Shown here one piece after another: positions 25,254 through 37,217 of a stretch of 64,000 nucleotides of DNA; position 1 is the stretch's first letter; every line of letters starts with the position of its first letter. Source of the DNA: Setoptus koraiensis. Its lineage: Eukaryota; Arthropoda. The notes beneath the pieces were generated by a model. The model was given only the letters and a program-made list of their open reading frames with translations. It was not told the origin of the DNA and ran no database searches. Made by a program: the position numbers and the translations under genes. Where the stretch lies: the NCBI GenBank assembly GCA_048013815.1, contig CM106585.1:14446001-14510000 (forward strand), given 5' to 3'.

Positions 25254-27408
25254 TTACACCGCAAATTGAAGTAACAGTATAATGCCAGATGTGACCCACC
25301 CAAAAAGCTGAAAAATTTTGATATAATGATGAAATTCAATAGTTAGTAGAATAGATGTTATGCATCGTTCAATCTTTCGCCCAAAAATTCTCTTACCGTC
25401 GGCAAGTTGCCAAGTGTCAACGGATATATGTGGCCAATAACAAAGGCGACATTGTTGATGTCACCTAAATCCTCCGAAACATACAGCAATTTTTGCAGGT
25501 TATGGCCACTCATGAGCGACTGATGGATAATTAAATTTTGCAGAGCGTAATGGATTGCTTTGAACTGTATTGTTGAAGCAAAGGATAAAGTAATGTATGA
25601 TCAAAGAAGAAGCACAGTTGGATCAGGTCAGTTGATAATTTAGCCTGGTTTTTGTAAAAGAAAAACTCAAAATCACCGCCCGGCACTCGTAAACAATTAA
25701 TTATTCGACATTGCTCGAGATACTCATTATTAATGCTCATTAATTAGAGTTATCGGAAGCGTTCATTAATTGGAAGTAATGTGCTATTTACCTTGCTGTG
25801 TATAATTGTGGCGACAAAGCTAACCACTACGATGGGAATCCAGTAAAATGAAGAAACTATTTGCACTGCTAGAAGTTGTAATTCCTCAATTTCGGTCATT
25901 TGCATGAGCGTTGCTACCGTAAAAATAAGACAGGGTGTCTTAAAGATTAGTTCCATATGCAAATAAAGAGTATAAGACCGCTTCATTTGATCCATATCAG
26001 AGCGTAACTCTAATATCATTCCAACAAGTCTTTCTATACTGTTTGATAGATCCACGAAACTTTTGTTTTGTTTTATGTTCGTTGCGCAGAATGAGTGGCG
26101 AATCTGACGATTCTTTTGTGATATTATATCAATTTTATTTATGGCAAGGGAGTTTCGTCCACGAACCGTCCCACGTCTGCCGAAATTTTTAGAGCTGCCA
26201 ACATCAAACGAGTTATATTTTCTAGCTCTTCTCACTCTTACAGGTATGATAGAAACCATCATCATGTCATTTGTTCGTTTTCTATGATTCCAGTGAAGAT
26301 GGATTACATGCGAGGCATAATCCAATGTATGTTTTCCCTTATTTTGTATGGCCACACAATCAACAATAAATTTGGCTATGTCTACCATTTGGAAAATAAA
26401 ATTGGCAGTGGTGCTAACAGACATCAAATAAGGAATTAAACGTTGCTTAGCGAATGAAAGATTTGAAATTTTGCAATAATTTACTTCAATCTGGTAAGAT
26501 ATTCTCCCGAGAACCACTGCTGCAATCAATACCAACAAAGTGCCAACAGTGGCTAAGTAGGACATTATTCTCATTGCAAATAAATCAACTTTGTGAGGTT
26601 TGCCATATTTAAGAAGCTGCTCCGAGAATTTGAGCTGATAGTTTATCTCACGGAATTCATCGTCAAAATTGAAAAGTTCCTTCTCATCGTTCTGAATACC
26701 TCTTGGATAATTTGGATCATATAAATTCTGCAGTTCTGTACCAACTACGCAATGTTTCGGATTAGATTCTTCACTTAGGCATTGTTCTTTTGGTGCAACT
26801 TCATCCGACTTCATGAGGTCACTTCGAGATGGACGAATCGACTCACCTTCGGGCACTTTGAGCATGTTCTTTCGGCATACCGTATCAGTGGCTCCCGCGA
26901 TATATAACCATGCTCGTAAAGTTAATTTGATTTCTATCATGTAAGTTGTTGTCCTGGCAATGAAGTCATCGTAGCGATGGCGTTCATTTAACGTTCTCTT
27001 AAGGTTTAGGAAACGAATCAAGTACGTCTCAAACAGCAATATTGCCATAATTTTATGTGTCATACGGGAGTATTCATACGGTGCATAAGCGTTAGTTATC
27101 AGGTTTTTCTGTTCCATAAACGAAATTTGGCTTTTGCTAGCGAAACCGTAGATTGCTGAACTAAATAATGAGTATAATGACACGGACGCATCAAATATCA
27201 TCCAGATTAGGTAGGTGTAATTTTGCCGTCTTATTTCCAGTAATAACTCTATCTGATATCGAATTCTACTTATTGCTGTCTTCTTTCTATACAAAAACTG
27301 CATTTTTTTCTTGAATTCGTCATAATCGAATAGAAGATTCGTTGAACCGTTGATGAGCAAACAAATATAAAGAATATGTAGAAATACATTGAATTTTGGT
27401 GAATCCAT
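25254..27408 (-). CDS. Gustatory-receptor-like 7TM protein, family member 4
   Basis: Three phase-0 exons: 27408-25792 (539 codons), 25564-25397 (56) and 25307-25254 (17 plus TAA), giving 612 residues. The start was placed at MDSPKFN to match the family, though the frame is open 13 codons further upstream. Donors are AAG|GTAAAT and ACG|GTAAGA; acceptors are ATACAG and TTTCAG. Hydrophobic segments are near 8-20, 64-88, 119-133, 165-175, 280-302, 329-352, 487-502 and 512-536, plus exon 3. Signatures: LTLRAW, EINYQ at 254-258 within LFNFDDEFR, and GWVTSGIILLLQF at the C-terminus. It is closer to member 5 than to members 1-3. A basic insert near 390-420 (RVRRARK, RRGTVRGR) lies in the loop after the sixth segment. 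Confidence 0.82.
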
Positions 27409-28361
27409 TCTATAGTTCGACAGTGATAACTGATGGAATTTTCTCACAGTTTTCTAATCAGATCAAACTTATCTGATTACTATAAATTATCTGAATATTC
27501 TAATTGGAAAGTTCCGATGGAACGATCGTGAACTTGTGCAGCAAATTAAACTGGCCAAAAGTTTCTCTAAGCAACATAGGTGCACTGTTTACAACCAATT
27601 GACCGACCATTTTCATCTTTATACTTTCATTGTATCACGCAAATTTTATTATTTGATATCAACTACGTTCAGGATGCACGCCATGATGCCTTTGGTGAAT
27701 ACTTTTTTTGTATTCTCGAACCATGCACGAACATCAGTTTACTTTTCCTAACCCTTTAAAACTTCTATCGCTGATTGGGAGTCACCCTTTAACAAGATCA
27801 TAAAAAATTAGATTAGAAAGCCAGAGGAACCTGACAAGAACAAAATTCAGTTTAAATCTAAAACCAATTTTGTTGTGGCATGCTTGCCTAATCAGAATGG
27901 TGTAATTTCCTTTATTCCTAATTCGCACAATATCGAGGTGTCCTCAGTTCAAAGAAACAATTGATCAGTCATGTTTACGCAGGTATAAACTGGGATTGGC
28001 GAATTGCCAAGTGTCAATGGATATATATGGATAACAACAGGGAGAAAGATCCCTTAAACACCACCGGTCTAGCATGTCAAGGATATTTACATTTTCTCTT
28101 GCTTTGTTTTTTCTTTTGGTACTAAGTATTTACCATTAGTGTTTCTTTCATTAGTTGGAATTTCAAGCACGAACAAGTTATGATTAATGATTACGTTCTC
28201 GGAACTCATTTCCTATAGCACACGTGCTTGAATTAAAATTATCATATATGAATAAATTATATTCTTAGTCTATTTTAAAGCCGTACAACTACGGCGTACG
28301 ATTGCCAGTATCAAACTGCGACAAAGACATATGAACTCATGTCACGCATTCATTCAATATT
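27409..28361. other. Intergenic DNA with one receptor-gene relic
   Basis: Between members 4 and 5. Apart from the exon-2 relic at 27995-28038, nothing is recognisable. The upstream flank of member 4 does not resemble those of members 1-3. Confidence 0.5.
27995..28038 (-). pseudogene. Relic of a receptor-family exon 2
   Basis: Read on the minus strand this encodes VVIHIYPLTLGNSP, which matches the end of exon 2 in members 4 and 5 (FVIGHIYPLTLGNLP). No flanking exon 1 or exon 3 was found, and sequence on either side is unrelated or decayed. It marks a former family member between members 4 and 5. Confidence 0.7.
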
Positions 28362-30329
28362 TCATAATGCAAACTGAAGCAACAATATTATGCCTGATAT
28401 GATCCATCCAATAATCTGTAGAAAGTATTGTAACGTAATGAGAGGGGAAATTTTAGACAGTGACAGATAAAATAAAAGCCAGCTCCCTGTCGAACTCTGT
28501 CCTCATGATACTTACCACGGGCAAGTTCCCGAGTGTCAATGGATATAAATGTCCGATAACAAAAGCGATATTCTTGTCAGAGGTCAAATCCTCTGACACG
28601 ACCATCAATTGTCGCATGTTACCTTTGCTTATGAGTGATTGGTGCCGCATTAAATATTGGAGTACGTGATTTAAGGCGACAAACTGGAAAGAGATGTGAA
28701 ACGTATAAAAGATATGAGAAAATCGATAAAAATTCCATTGCAATAACAATCAATAAATGCACGAGATTAGATAATTTGTACTTATGTAATATTTTAGATT
28801 CTTACCTTGGCATGGATAAGGGCGGCACTGTAACTGACCACTGCAAGAGGAATGCAGTAGCCCGTAAACATGCATTGTGCAACTTCAAGTTGAAGCTTGT
28901 CCAGGTCTTTCAATTTGGTGAGGGCGGCAATCGTCAGCATAACACAGGGCATTCGGATTATGAGTTGCATATGCAAATCGAAGGTGTGAGAACTCTTCAA
29001 TTGATCCAAGTTCGTGCGCGATTCGATTATCATTCTAATCAATCTATCAATTTTATTTTTGTATAACTTAATCAAATTTCGCCTCCTTGTTTCTGTTGCT
29101 TCATGGTTGCCGATAGCAACAACGGAAGCAGGAAAGTGAGCATAATAACGTGTGCCAATCGTGCCGATTTTAGAGCTTCCGTTTCTGGTGCATTGCGAGC
29201 AAAGTTGGATTATCTGTGAGGCGAAAATCACTGTATATTTTACCCTCAAATGGCAGACCAAACAATCCACGATGAATTTCGAAAGATTTATGGACATGGC
29301 TACATTGCAGAAAATGACTACGATCATCAATAAATACGCAAAAAGACGCTCATTGAGAAATAATTCTAATGAGTTCTCACAATATTTGAGCTCAATCGAT
29401 AGAGAAGCATATGCAAACAATGCCGCCACGATAAATGTGAGCAATGAAAAACAGATAGTACTATAGCACAACATTCGCATTGTCACTAGGTCCACTTTAT
29501 GAGGAGTGCCGGTCCTGGCGAGTTCTATCGGAAAATCGAGCTGATAGTTGATCTCACGGAAGTCATCTTCGAAATTGAACAATCCTACGTTGTCTGTGCT
29601 TTCCGAATCGTTTTGATGCGAACTCGTGCCTCCTCGGCAGTGCACAACAGGATGGCGATTTCTTGTGTTTTCCTTAAAATTTATATAGGCACTTGATCTT
29701 TTTCTACCCAGTGGATTTGTGGTCAGAAATTGAGGCGCACTCATTTCGGGATTAGTAGAACAAGTGGCGTTTTTATGGTGTGCTCTGTCACGACAGCGAA
29801 CGGCATTGGTGAGACCCATAATATAAAGCCAAGCTCTTAAAGTTAAATTGAGGTTCACCATGTAAGTCCCCATTTCGGCAGTAAGGTCGTTTTGCTTTCT
29901 AGCAACAATAGTATTTCTTGCGTTTCTCAAACGGACACCGTAAGTCTCTATCATAAGTAGTGCAGAAACTTTGTTGATTGTGCGAGAGTATCCGTAAAAT
30001 AGAAAGTAGTCACTGGTCCAAATCATCTGCTCCATTCGCGAAATAAGACTCTGGCTACCGAACCCGTATAATAATTGGTGAAACAGTAAGTAGAGTCCGA
30101 CAGAGAAATCTATTATCATCCAAATCAAATAGACACGTCTATGTCGTCTGATTTTGAGGCATGAATCCAGTCGATCCGTCGTCCAGTGCCAAAAGTTACG
30201 CTCGGACTCATTCTCATGGTGTGGTACTGAGTTTTTTTCATCATCTTCAACCAGGAAATACCCAGAATTATTGATGAATGTCACAGTAAAAATCAAATGA
30301 CGAAATATATTAAATTTCACTGAATCCAT
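28362..30329 (-). CDS. Gustatory-receptor-like 7TM protein, family member 5
   Basis: Three phase-0 exons: 30329-28806 (508 codons), 28683-28516 (56) and 28415-28362 (17 plus TGA), giving 581 residues. The start is set at MDSVKFN as in the other members, with an in-frame ATG eight codons upstream. Donors are AAG|GTAAGA and GTG|GTAAGT; acceptors are TTCCAG and CTACAG. Hydrophobic segments are near 10-24, 66-89, 120-131, 162-173, 284-311, 329-354, in two segments near the end of exon 1, and in exon 3. Signatures: LTLRAW, EINYQ at 259-263 within LFNFEDDFR, and GWIISGIILLLQF. This is the rightmost of the five same-strand members, and its introns are the shortest (122 and 100 bp). Confidence 0.82.
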
Positions 30330-32063
30330 CGTGTTCACTGTTGTTTCAACCATTCAAAGATGTTCAATTTTCATCTTTTCCTGTGCACACATATCAGCCA
30401 CAAAGTTATTCGCCACTATTCAAAAAATGTTTGTGCTCGAAATTTCGTCTTGAAACCCAGCAAAACCCAGGTAAGTATGAGTGAAATTCAGCTCAGTAAA
30501 ATACATTCAGTTGTTGAGATACTCACCACTACCTTATTCTCTTCCAGTAGTGTGAACACCTAAATTGATTCTTTAATTGGTTGTAGACTGCCGCATCGTA
30601 TTGTATGGATAGTGACGGAACATTAGCAAAAGTTTTACTCTATCGTAAGAAACAAACATTTTTCTCCTAAGTTTAGCTACAAATGAAAAACTCCCACTTC
30701 CAATGTCGACCCCGTAACTGCGGTGACTTAGAAATCATCGGACTAACTGCGCTCTGAACACTATTTTCGGCTGTCCGTCACGAATTTAACAGTACTGTTC
30801 TCTTTTTCAAGTGCATTGTAGAAAATAATAATAACTATTATTCATTGTTCTTATAATAAATAATTGATGTGTGTACTATATATTTGTTATATTCGGACTA
30901 CTGTTCCAGAGAGGGAGCATTCCAAGTATGCTGCTAAAATAGAAAACGAAGCATTGGACTTATTGGTTTGGAGATAAATAAATCTAAATAGATTTAAACA
31001 GAATGACGTACTAAAAGAGAACTGAATACATTCCAGCTCAACCCATTCATTAGGCAAAGAAACAAGCTAGCAACATTGTGCTATCTCACCTCCCCACTTC
31101 CTATTTGTCTAGACAAGCAGGTAAATATTTGGATAAGTGCTTGTATTCTCATGTTGAACTAAGGCCTAGTTTGGCTCATAAGTAGGTTATGAGAGCTCTA
31201 TGAGGGTTAATTTCTCTTCTCTTTATCTCTCTCCTTCCCTATATATTGACAACGATTTAATAGATTGTTGCACAACTTCCTAATGTATTTCCAATGCATA
31301 ATGTACATTGTACGTAATAATATCATGAGGTGTTGATTGTTGACAAGTATAAGATATTAGTGTCTGGCCCATAAGAATAAATTATTCTTCATCACGCACC
31401 ATTCGTTAAATCGGGATTGTCAGCGATAAGTATGTGACAGGTCTGAGAACTCGGCCTGCGGTCCCGTAGTTGGAGGCCGTCACATCTCCGTCGTCGCTGG
31501 AGCGACGACTGCGTGTGACGGGAACCCTTCGGGCAGGGTTGATGGGCGCTTCGGGTTTTGGGTTTCGGGCCTCGCTCTCAGCCATCCGCTTACATGACTG
31601 CAATCCAAACACAGCTGCAGTGATAAAATGAGAGAAACAGACATGGATACAGGGTGTTGCGCTCACCGCGACCGCACAGGGCCCGGCCACACTCTTTTTG
31701 TGCGTCGAACAGCGATATCGAGGCAACCGGAAGTGGTAGAAGATTAATTTTGATTTCATCGTGCTTCGCTAGGTGTCATCTACCCGAATATGAATTTTCA
31801 GAGCTCTATCTCAATCTTTTAGTAACTCCGGAACCGGAAGTTTCCTGGCTTCCGGTCTACTCATTCCATGATGTTGGGCCCCTACGGGACTCATGTGTGA
31901 AGTTTCAGCGAAGTCTGAGTGGGGACCTAATCGCTAGAACACCCAGAAAAGAATCGCAAATAAGACATTCAGAGTGGAAATTTCATCCAACCATTTGAGA
32001 AAAAAGCTGAGCATCATGATTAGACATTTATTGTAGAAGAAGAGGATAACAGAAATTGTTATG
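30330..32063. other. Intergenic DNA between receptor array and nicotinic receptor gene
   Basis: 30330-31400 is A+T-rich with no gene seen. About 31405-31990 is a distinctly G+C-richer block with an orphan open frame on the minus strand. An AATAAA on the minus strand at 32032-32027, about 30 bp past the nicotinic receptor stop codon, is a likely polyadenylation signal for that gene. Confidence 0.5.
31406..31759 (-). CDS. Orphan ORF in a G+C-rich block, unrecognised
   Basis: ATG-initiated frame of 117 codons. It has a Cys-containing hydrophobic middle (about residues 25-53) and an Arg/Ser/Pro-rich C-terminal half. I recognise no domain. Its base composition differs from the A+T-rich surroundings, so it could belong to an inserted element rather than a host gene. 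Confidence 0.2.
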   Translation of the reverse strand: MKSKLIFYHFRLPRYRCSTHKKSVAGPCAVAVSATPCIHVCFSHFITAAVFGLQSCKRMAESEARNPKPEAPINPARRVPVTRSRRSSDDGDVTASNYGTAGRVLRPVTYLSLTIPI

Positions 32064-35029
32064 TTATGAGGGAAAGATCTGAGGCCTGATTTTTGGGCCC
32101 ATCTTGCTTAGTTTTGTATCAATAGGTTGATTGGTGTCGTAGAGACCAGGGGCCTGGAAAACTAGAAATGCTGTGCCAGCGACACAAACTACACTAAATA
32201 CCATTAGGAAGAAACGATCAATCATAGTGGCAACATATCTCCAGTGCTCTTCCACCTGAGCATGATGAAGGGATTGAAAAGAATGAGAAAGATCGATAAT
32301 AGTAAGTTTTGAATTGAAATTGATTGAGATATTGAGATTGAATTGTTTAATTTTCGTACCTTGTTATAGTTTTCTCTATTTTCCATGCGCTTCGCAACAA
32401 AATCCAGACTCAAAAAGGCATTGGCCACTTCTGTTTGATGACCGCACAATGATATCTCCTCTGTAGGATAGTTGTCATGATCGCATTCTAAAATAGTTTC
32501 AATCTGAGGCTCGGCGCTCGAATCGCGATATCGATCGTCTTTTCTGCGCATATCCTTTCTCATTTGACCACAACAAACTTCGTGATTAGTGTGACATCTT
32601 TCGCAGGGACACTTCAGTGGCGAATCACAAATCAATTGACAAGTGTTTCTGTGCAAAGGGGTCCGGTTGTTTGTCGAAGATTGACGATGACCGTTGTTGT
32701 GGCAACTATTGTGTTGTGAATCATGACGACGGCATATAAAATTATTAGTACTACTACTAAGACTGGGTTTTGTTTGCCAATTATGATTGTCTGATTGATT
32801 CCAAGTGGCCTCGTGGTAGCCCTCATCTTCGGCATCAGTGTTGTTTCTCAATATTTGCTGTTGCGGCCTGTTAGAAAAATAATCATGCCTGTTGGATTGC
32901 CGATGATTGTCTCTCAACGTATGACAATTGGTACATCTGACTAATTTCAATTGCTGTTGCTGATGATTTTCGTGATGGTGGTGCCTATGGCGTCTGGCCA
33001 AAGAGTTAGTACGGCCACCCTTGTGACATTGGTCGCATGTTTTCAGCTTCATGGAGCTCATCTCTTCGATTTTTTGATCGTTGTCCCTCTGGCCCATCAA
33101 CGATATAACTGGCAATACCTTCATATAAAACCACCTTTCAAACCGTGACATTTTGTGCGTGGAAGAGGTCCGAAAGCTTATATTGAGAACAAATATTGTT
33201 GCGCCCACCGATAGTGTAACCAAGAATAACGTGAATAGTAAATACTGGCCAAGTAAAGGCACAGTAAATGAGGTAGGCGGTATGATCTCAATAAGACACA
33301 GAAGAAACACGTCAACCGAGACCACAATAGAAATACTCAGCGAGATCTGTCATGTTATGTTATCCGAATGATGTACAAAGGATGAGATGGAATAATGGTG
33401 CAATTAGTGAATTAATTGTGTTAGCTCGTGCAAATGAGTTAAGTTGCTGCTAGACGGTGACACGTAAAACTTTTCATTACACATAACTCACCTTCTCGTT
33501 ACTGTCAGATGGGAGATAGAACACCAGAATAGATAGTAAGGACATGACGATGCACGGTATAATGAGATTGACCGTGTAGAAAAGAGTCTTCCTCCTCAAT
33601 AATATATTGAAAGTTATGTCTGATTGATGACGAGAGTTTCCATTCCAACAATCCGATTAGATAAAACAATATTCAAGATGATAATTTAAGAGTCAATCCA
33701 TGGTCGAACTTGAGAGCTTCACAAATGACAAGTGATCGATAAAAAATGCGTGATTGCTAATCAAGAACTCACCTGTAAATGCACCCAAGCAACAAGTGTA
33801 AGACTTCTCTTTTCTGGTGGCTGGCACCGCCATGACATCCCATTCGACGCTCAATAGAAACTCGCTTAGATCTATGCCAATTTCAATGACATCGGAGTAG
33901 TTAGATGAATTTGTGTCGGGTTGGTTGATGTGTCGTAGATCGATCTGTGTCACGACGTTCGGATTGTTTTAGCATCACATATGAGCAGGAGAATCGGAAT
34001 GGAAACAATCCGACTACTATTAAAAACTTTTTCTGAAACGACAAATGAAATTGACCACCAAATCAAATCGAAGTTTAGTTCACCTACCTGATTGCCTGTC
34101 CATGTCCAAGTGCTATGATTACATTCATTGAAACAAAACACATATGATATAGTATACAACATGATACAATGTACAATATGTCGCATCAGATGAAGCTATA
34201 GAATATCGCTTATTACTTACCCGAATTTGAGTATACAATTCTGCTGATCGAAGGGAAAATACGATACATCAATGTGGCAAGAGCTTTTGTAAACTGCCGG
34301 GGGTTTCCAAATGACGCGCCCGTCATGGTGTAAAGTAGCCTTAGTTAGAATAGTGACCTCGTACTGACCATCGGCACTACGTGTAAGACAAAAATGTGCG
34401 TTGATGATTAATTGATGATGTGTGTGGATTGAATGTTGAATTGATTAATCGAAAATGAAATAGTTACGCAATAATCAACTTACTTATTGTACAACACCAA
34501 ATCAGGCAACCAGATATTGTCGGCGGGTACATGGAGCTACGCATACACAGCATCGAAACAAAACGTAAACCAATAGGCGTGAAGATACTATTACAATATG
34601 GTCGAACAACTATTGATGCAAGATAATAGTGATAACAACGGAAAAGATGAACTCACCTTGGTTAGACCGCCATACTCATCTGGGTCCCACTTGAGCTTGT
34701 AATCTGTCCACTCTTGTTCCACCCAGACAATGGTGGTCATCATTTGATAGCGGAGATTCTGTGTGTTGGGCATGCAATTGGTTAATGTTGAGCCTGATAA
34801 AGTTAGATAAGTGAATTGGTAATTGCAAAATTTGCCTACTGACCACATCGATTAGCTGGGACAATTTGATGCCCATTTTAAGCACTAGAACATCGCTATT
34901 GTTTCCAACTGGCCGCACGAATCTATTGTATGACGTCATTAGGTCCTCGTAGAGACGCTTTGCGTCGTTGTTGGCCTCGGCCGATTGAGCGAGGATATTG
35001 GCGATTAAGTAAAGCATCCATAGCAGCAT
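32064..35029 (-). CDS. Nicotinic acetylcholine receptor subunit, alpha type, divergent
   Basis: Nine exons, all in frame: 35029-34844, 34758-34657, 34536-34484, 34376-34221, 34112-34088 (25 nt), 33944-33773, 33619-33492, 33346-32360 and 32255-32064; 666 residues. A Cys-loop ligand-gated cation channel subunit of the plasma membrane. Seen: signal peptide (about 1-19), WVEQEW (loop D, W74), [10 protein letters not shown] (loop A, Y112), Cys-loop C147/C161 with 13 residues between, loop B W168, and loop C Y223 with vicinal C225-C226, which marks an alpha subunit; Phe230 replaces the usual second loop-C Tyr. M1 is about 241-264, M2 275-297, M3 303-329 and M4 about 610-632. M2 has Val at 9' (normally Leu) and Asp at 12'. 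The 336-605 cytoplasmic loop is Cys/His-rich with two CxxCH motifs (378-382, 412-416). The subunit may assemble with others; partners are unknown. It is transcribed divergently from sina. Confidence 0.93.
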
Positions 35030-36164
35030 GTTGAATGTTGTGCACTGCGTTCTGGCAATTACTAACCATTATAAATAAATATTTTTTTTTTCTAGTAACC
35101 GAGCCATTAAATTGATGCTAACCAATAGCTAACCCACTCGTTATTGGGTTAGTTTACTGAGGCTCCGCAGAACTGCAGGATAAGGCAAAGCTGCAGAGCA
35201 AAGCACAGCACAGATTTGTGGCACAGACTGAGGGCACAAAAACTCGCACAGATTATGCATCAACAAAATACAACTAGGTTATCACTGGAATAACATTTCT
35301 GGAAGTATAATATAGTAAATAAATAAATTCTGATATCATGATATTCTTGAGATTAGGCCCGGATACCCTTTAATAAAATATCACAAACCATATATCATAG
35401 TCGCCAGCATAAAAACATATTACGGTTACATAACAACAACACCAACAACAATAACTATTATTATTTATTTACAACAACAATACGTTTGCATCATGCAACG
35501 AACGGTTTGGTTTTACACACCGAGACAATAGTTTCATTTGAATTCAATATTGGTATTCTACATGTCTACCAGCCACTATAACTGTGTCCGTCACATCAAT
35601 CGACTTATATGATATTATATCTTTTTGCATCTGCCCAACAATCTTCTGAAATAAATCAGGAATTGAAGCAGCAATTAAGATTCCACAGGAACGATATCAC
35701 TAAATCCTTTATATTACGCTAATAAGCTGCCTGGTAACATATAATCAAATTATGATATTATCAATACTTTAATGTTGTTGTTGTTGATTTTGATTGTTAT
35801 ATAATGATGGTATATCTTTTCGTAATTAGCTCATTATAAATAACTAAATACAACCAATCAACAGTCCAGCGGATTCCTGTCGACCCATCTATTTCACAGA
35901 ATAATATTTCATCAAGCCTACGACTTAACCACCAATCAAAACATACCTCTCTACTCATTCCACCGCCCATCAATGAATGAATTAGGCCCGATATTAGCAA
36001 CATCCGATAACTGCGCAATCAATTGAACGTTCGGACTTATCAATATATTGAACAAAATCAACCTCTGCTGACCGATTCAATTACTATTTATTATCGAACC
36101 AGCCTAATAGCATTAGTAAAACATTAGTGAGTGAAAGCAAGCTGATTTTCTTTTGCATATTAGA
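35030..36164. other. Divergent promoter region between nicotinic receptor and sina genes
   Basis: Both genes point away from this 1.1-kb A+T-rich interval, so it should hold both promoters and 5' UTRs. A pyrimidine-rich stretch ending CATATTAG directly before the sina ATG looks like a 3' splice site, so sina may have a 5' UTR intron. No TATA box was identified with confidence. Confidence 0.5.
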
Positions 36165-37217
36165 ATGGATATTAAGAAGCACAGACAACAAAGAGAACGA
36201 CACTCTGAGAATTCGGATGTGCCTGTCGCTGACGTGGCCGCAATACCATCTGTCAGTAATCAACTATCTATCTACGGTAATGACTCCATTAATCAACAAT
36301 CCACTAATCAACTATCGGCTGTAGCCCTCTTCCAAACACAAACACAAGCCCAGTTACCCACAACAGCCAAACCACATCCATCACAACAGGATCTTACCGC
36401 ATTGTTTGAATGTCCAGTTTGTTTCGACTATGTTGTGCCTCCGATACTTCAATGTCAAAATGGCCATTTAGTGTGTCAGCCATGTAGAACAAAAATGTCA
36501 TATTCAACATGCCCAACATGTCGTGTGTCTATAGGATCATTGCCATCTATCAGAAACCTTCAATTGGAGCGACTAGCATCGACGCTTTTTTTTCCATGCA
36601 AACATAGTAGTACTGGTTGCACAGTTAAACTATCTTGTACAAATAAACTTGATCATGAGGACTCCTGTAAATACAAACCGTATCCATGTCCTTGCCCCGG
36701 AACTTCCTGTAACTGGGTTGGACAACTCGATCAAGTTATGGCACATCTAACTAACCAACATAAGAGTATAACAACCTTAAATGGTGAGGATATTGTTTTT
36801 CTAGCCACAGATATAAATCTTAACGGGGCTGTTGATTGGGTCATGATCCAATCTTGCTTCAATCAACACTTTTTACTTGTTCTTGAGAAGCAGGAACGCA
36901 ATAATAGACATCAATTTTTTGCCGTCGTACAACTGATAGGATCTCACAGACAAGCAGAAAAATACAATTATAAACTAGAACTAAATGGACACAGGAAGAG
37001 ACTTCAATGGGAGGCAACACCGCGATCAATTTTAGACGGAGTACAAAGTGCAATCTCTTCATGCGATTGTCTTGTATTCGATGCCCAAATGGCTCAGCAT
37101 TTTCTCTCTCCTATCCAAAAAGAAGGCGCTAACCTGGGAATTAATGTGACAATTACTAAACTAAACGATAGGCCAGAAATAATGTCGACCAATGAATCAG
37201 CTACAAAACACCCATAA
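36165..37217 (+). CDS. sina: E3 ubiquitin-protein ligase Sina/SIAH
   Basis: Single-exon gene of 350 residues; the start is the first in-frame ATG. It would transfer ubiquitin from E2 enzymes to substrates in cytoplasm and nucleus; in flies Sina acts in photoreceptor fate through tramtrack degradation. Seen: a low-complexity N-terminus (1-78), a C3HC4 RING finger with C83, C86, C97, H101, C104, C107, C116 and C119, then the two SIAH zinc fingers (about 145-200) and the substrate-binding domain from SITTLNGEDIVFLATDINL to NLGINVTI. Length compares with about 280 (human SIAH1) and 314 (fly). The extra length is mostly N-terminal, plus about 17 residues after NVTI and a small insert (SPIQKEGA) before it. 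A possible AATAAA lies at 37564. It converges with Snr1 on the other strand. Confidence 0.95.
   Translation: MDIKKHRQQRERHSENSDVPVADVAAIPSVSNQLSIYGNDSINQQSTNQLSAVALFQTQTQAQLPTTAKPHPSQQDLTALFECPVCFDYVVPPILQCQNGHLVCQPCRTKMSYSTCPTCRVSIGSLPSIRNLQLERLASTLFFPCKHSSTGCTVKLSCTNKLDHEDSCKYKPYPCPCPGTSCNWVGQLDQVMAHLTNQHKSITTLNGEDIVFLATDINLNGAVDWVMIQSCFNQHFLLVLEKQERNNRHQFFAVVQLIGSHRQAEKYNYKLELNGHRKRLQWEATPRSILDGVQSAISSCDCLVFDAQMAQHFLSPIQKEGANLGINVTITKLNDRPEIMSTNESATKHP

Noticed and set aside
14456..29700. Plus-strand frames overlapping the receptor exons
   Set aside because: They are antisense shadows of the conserved minus-strand exons and are not conserved as frames between family members.
36153..36164. 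Upstream TTG as the start of sina
   Set aside because: The first ATG (36165) is four codons later, and a splice-acceptor-like sequence sits just before it, so a non-ATG start is not needed.
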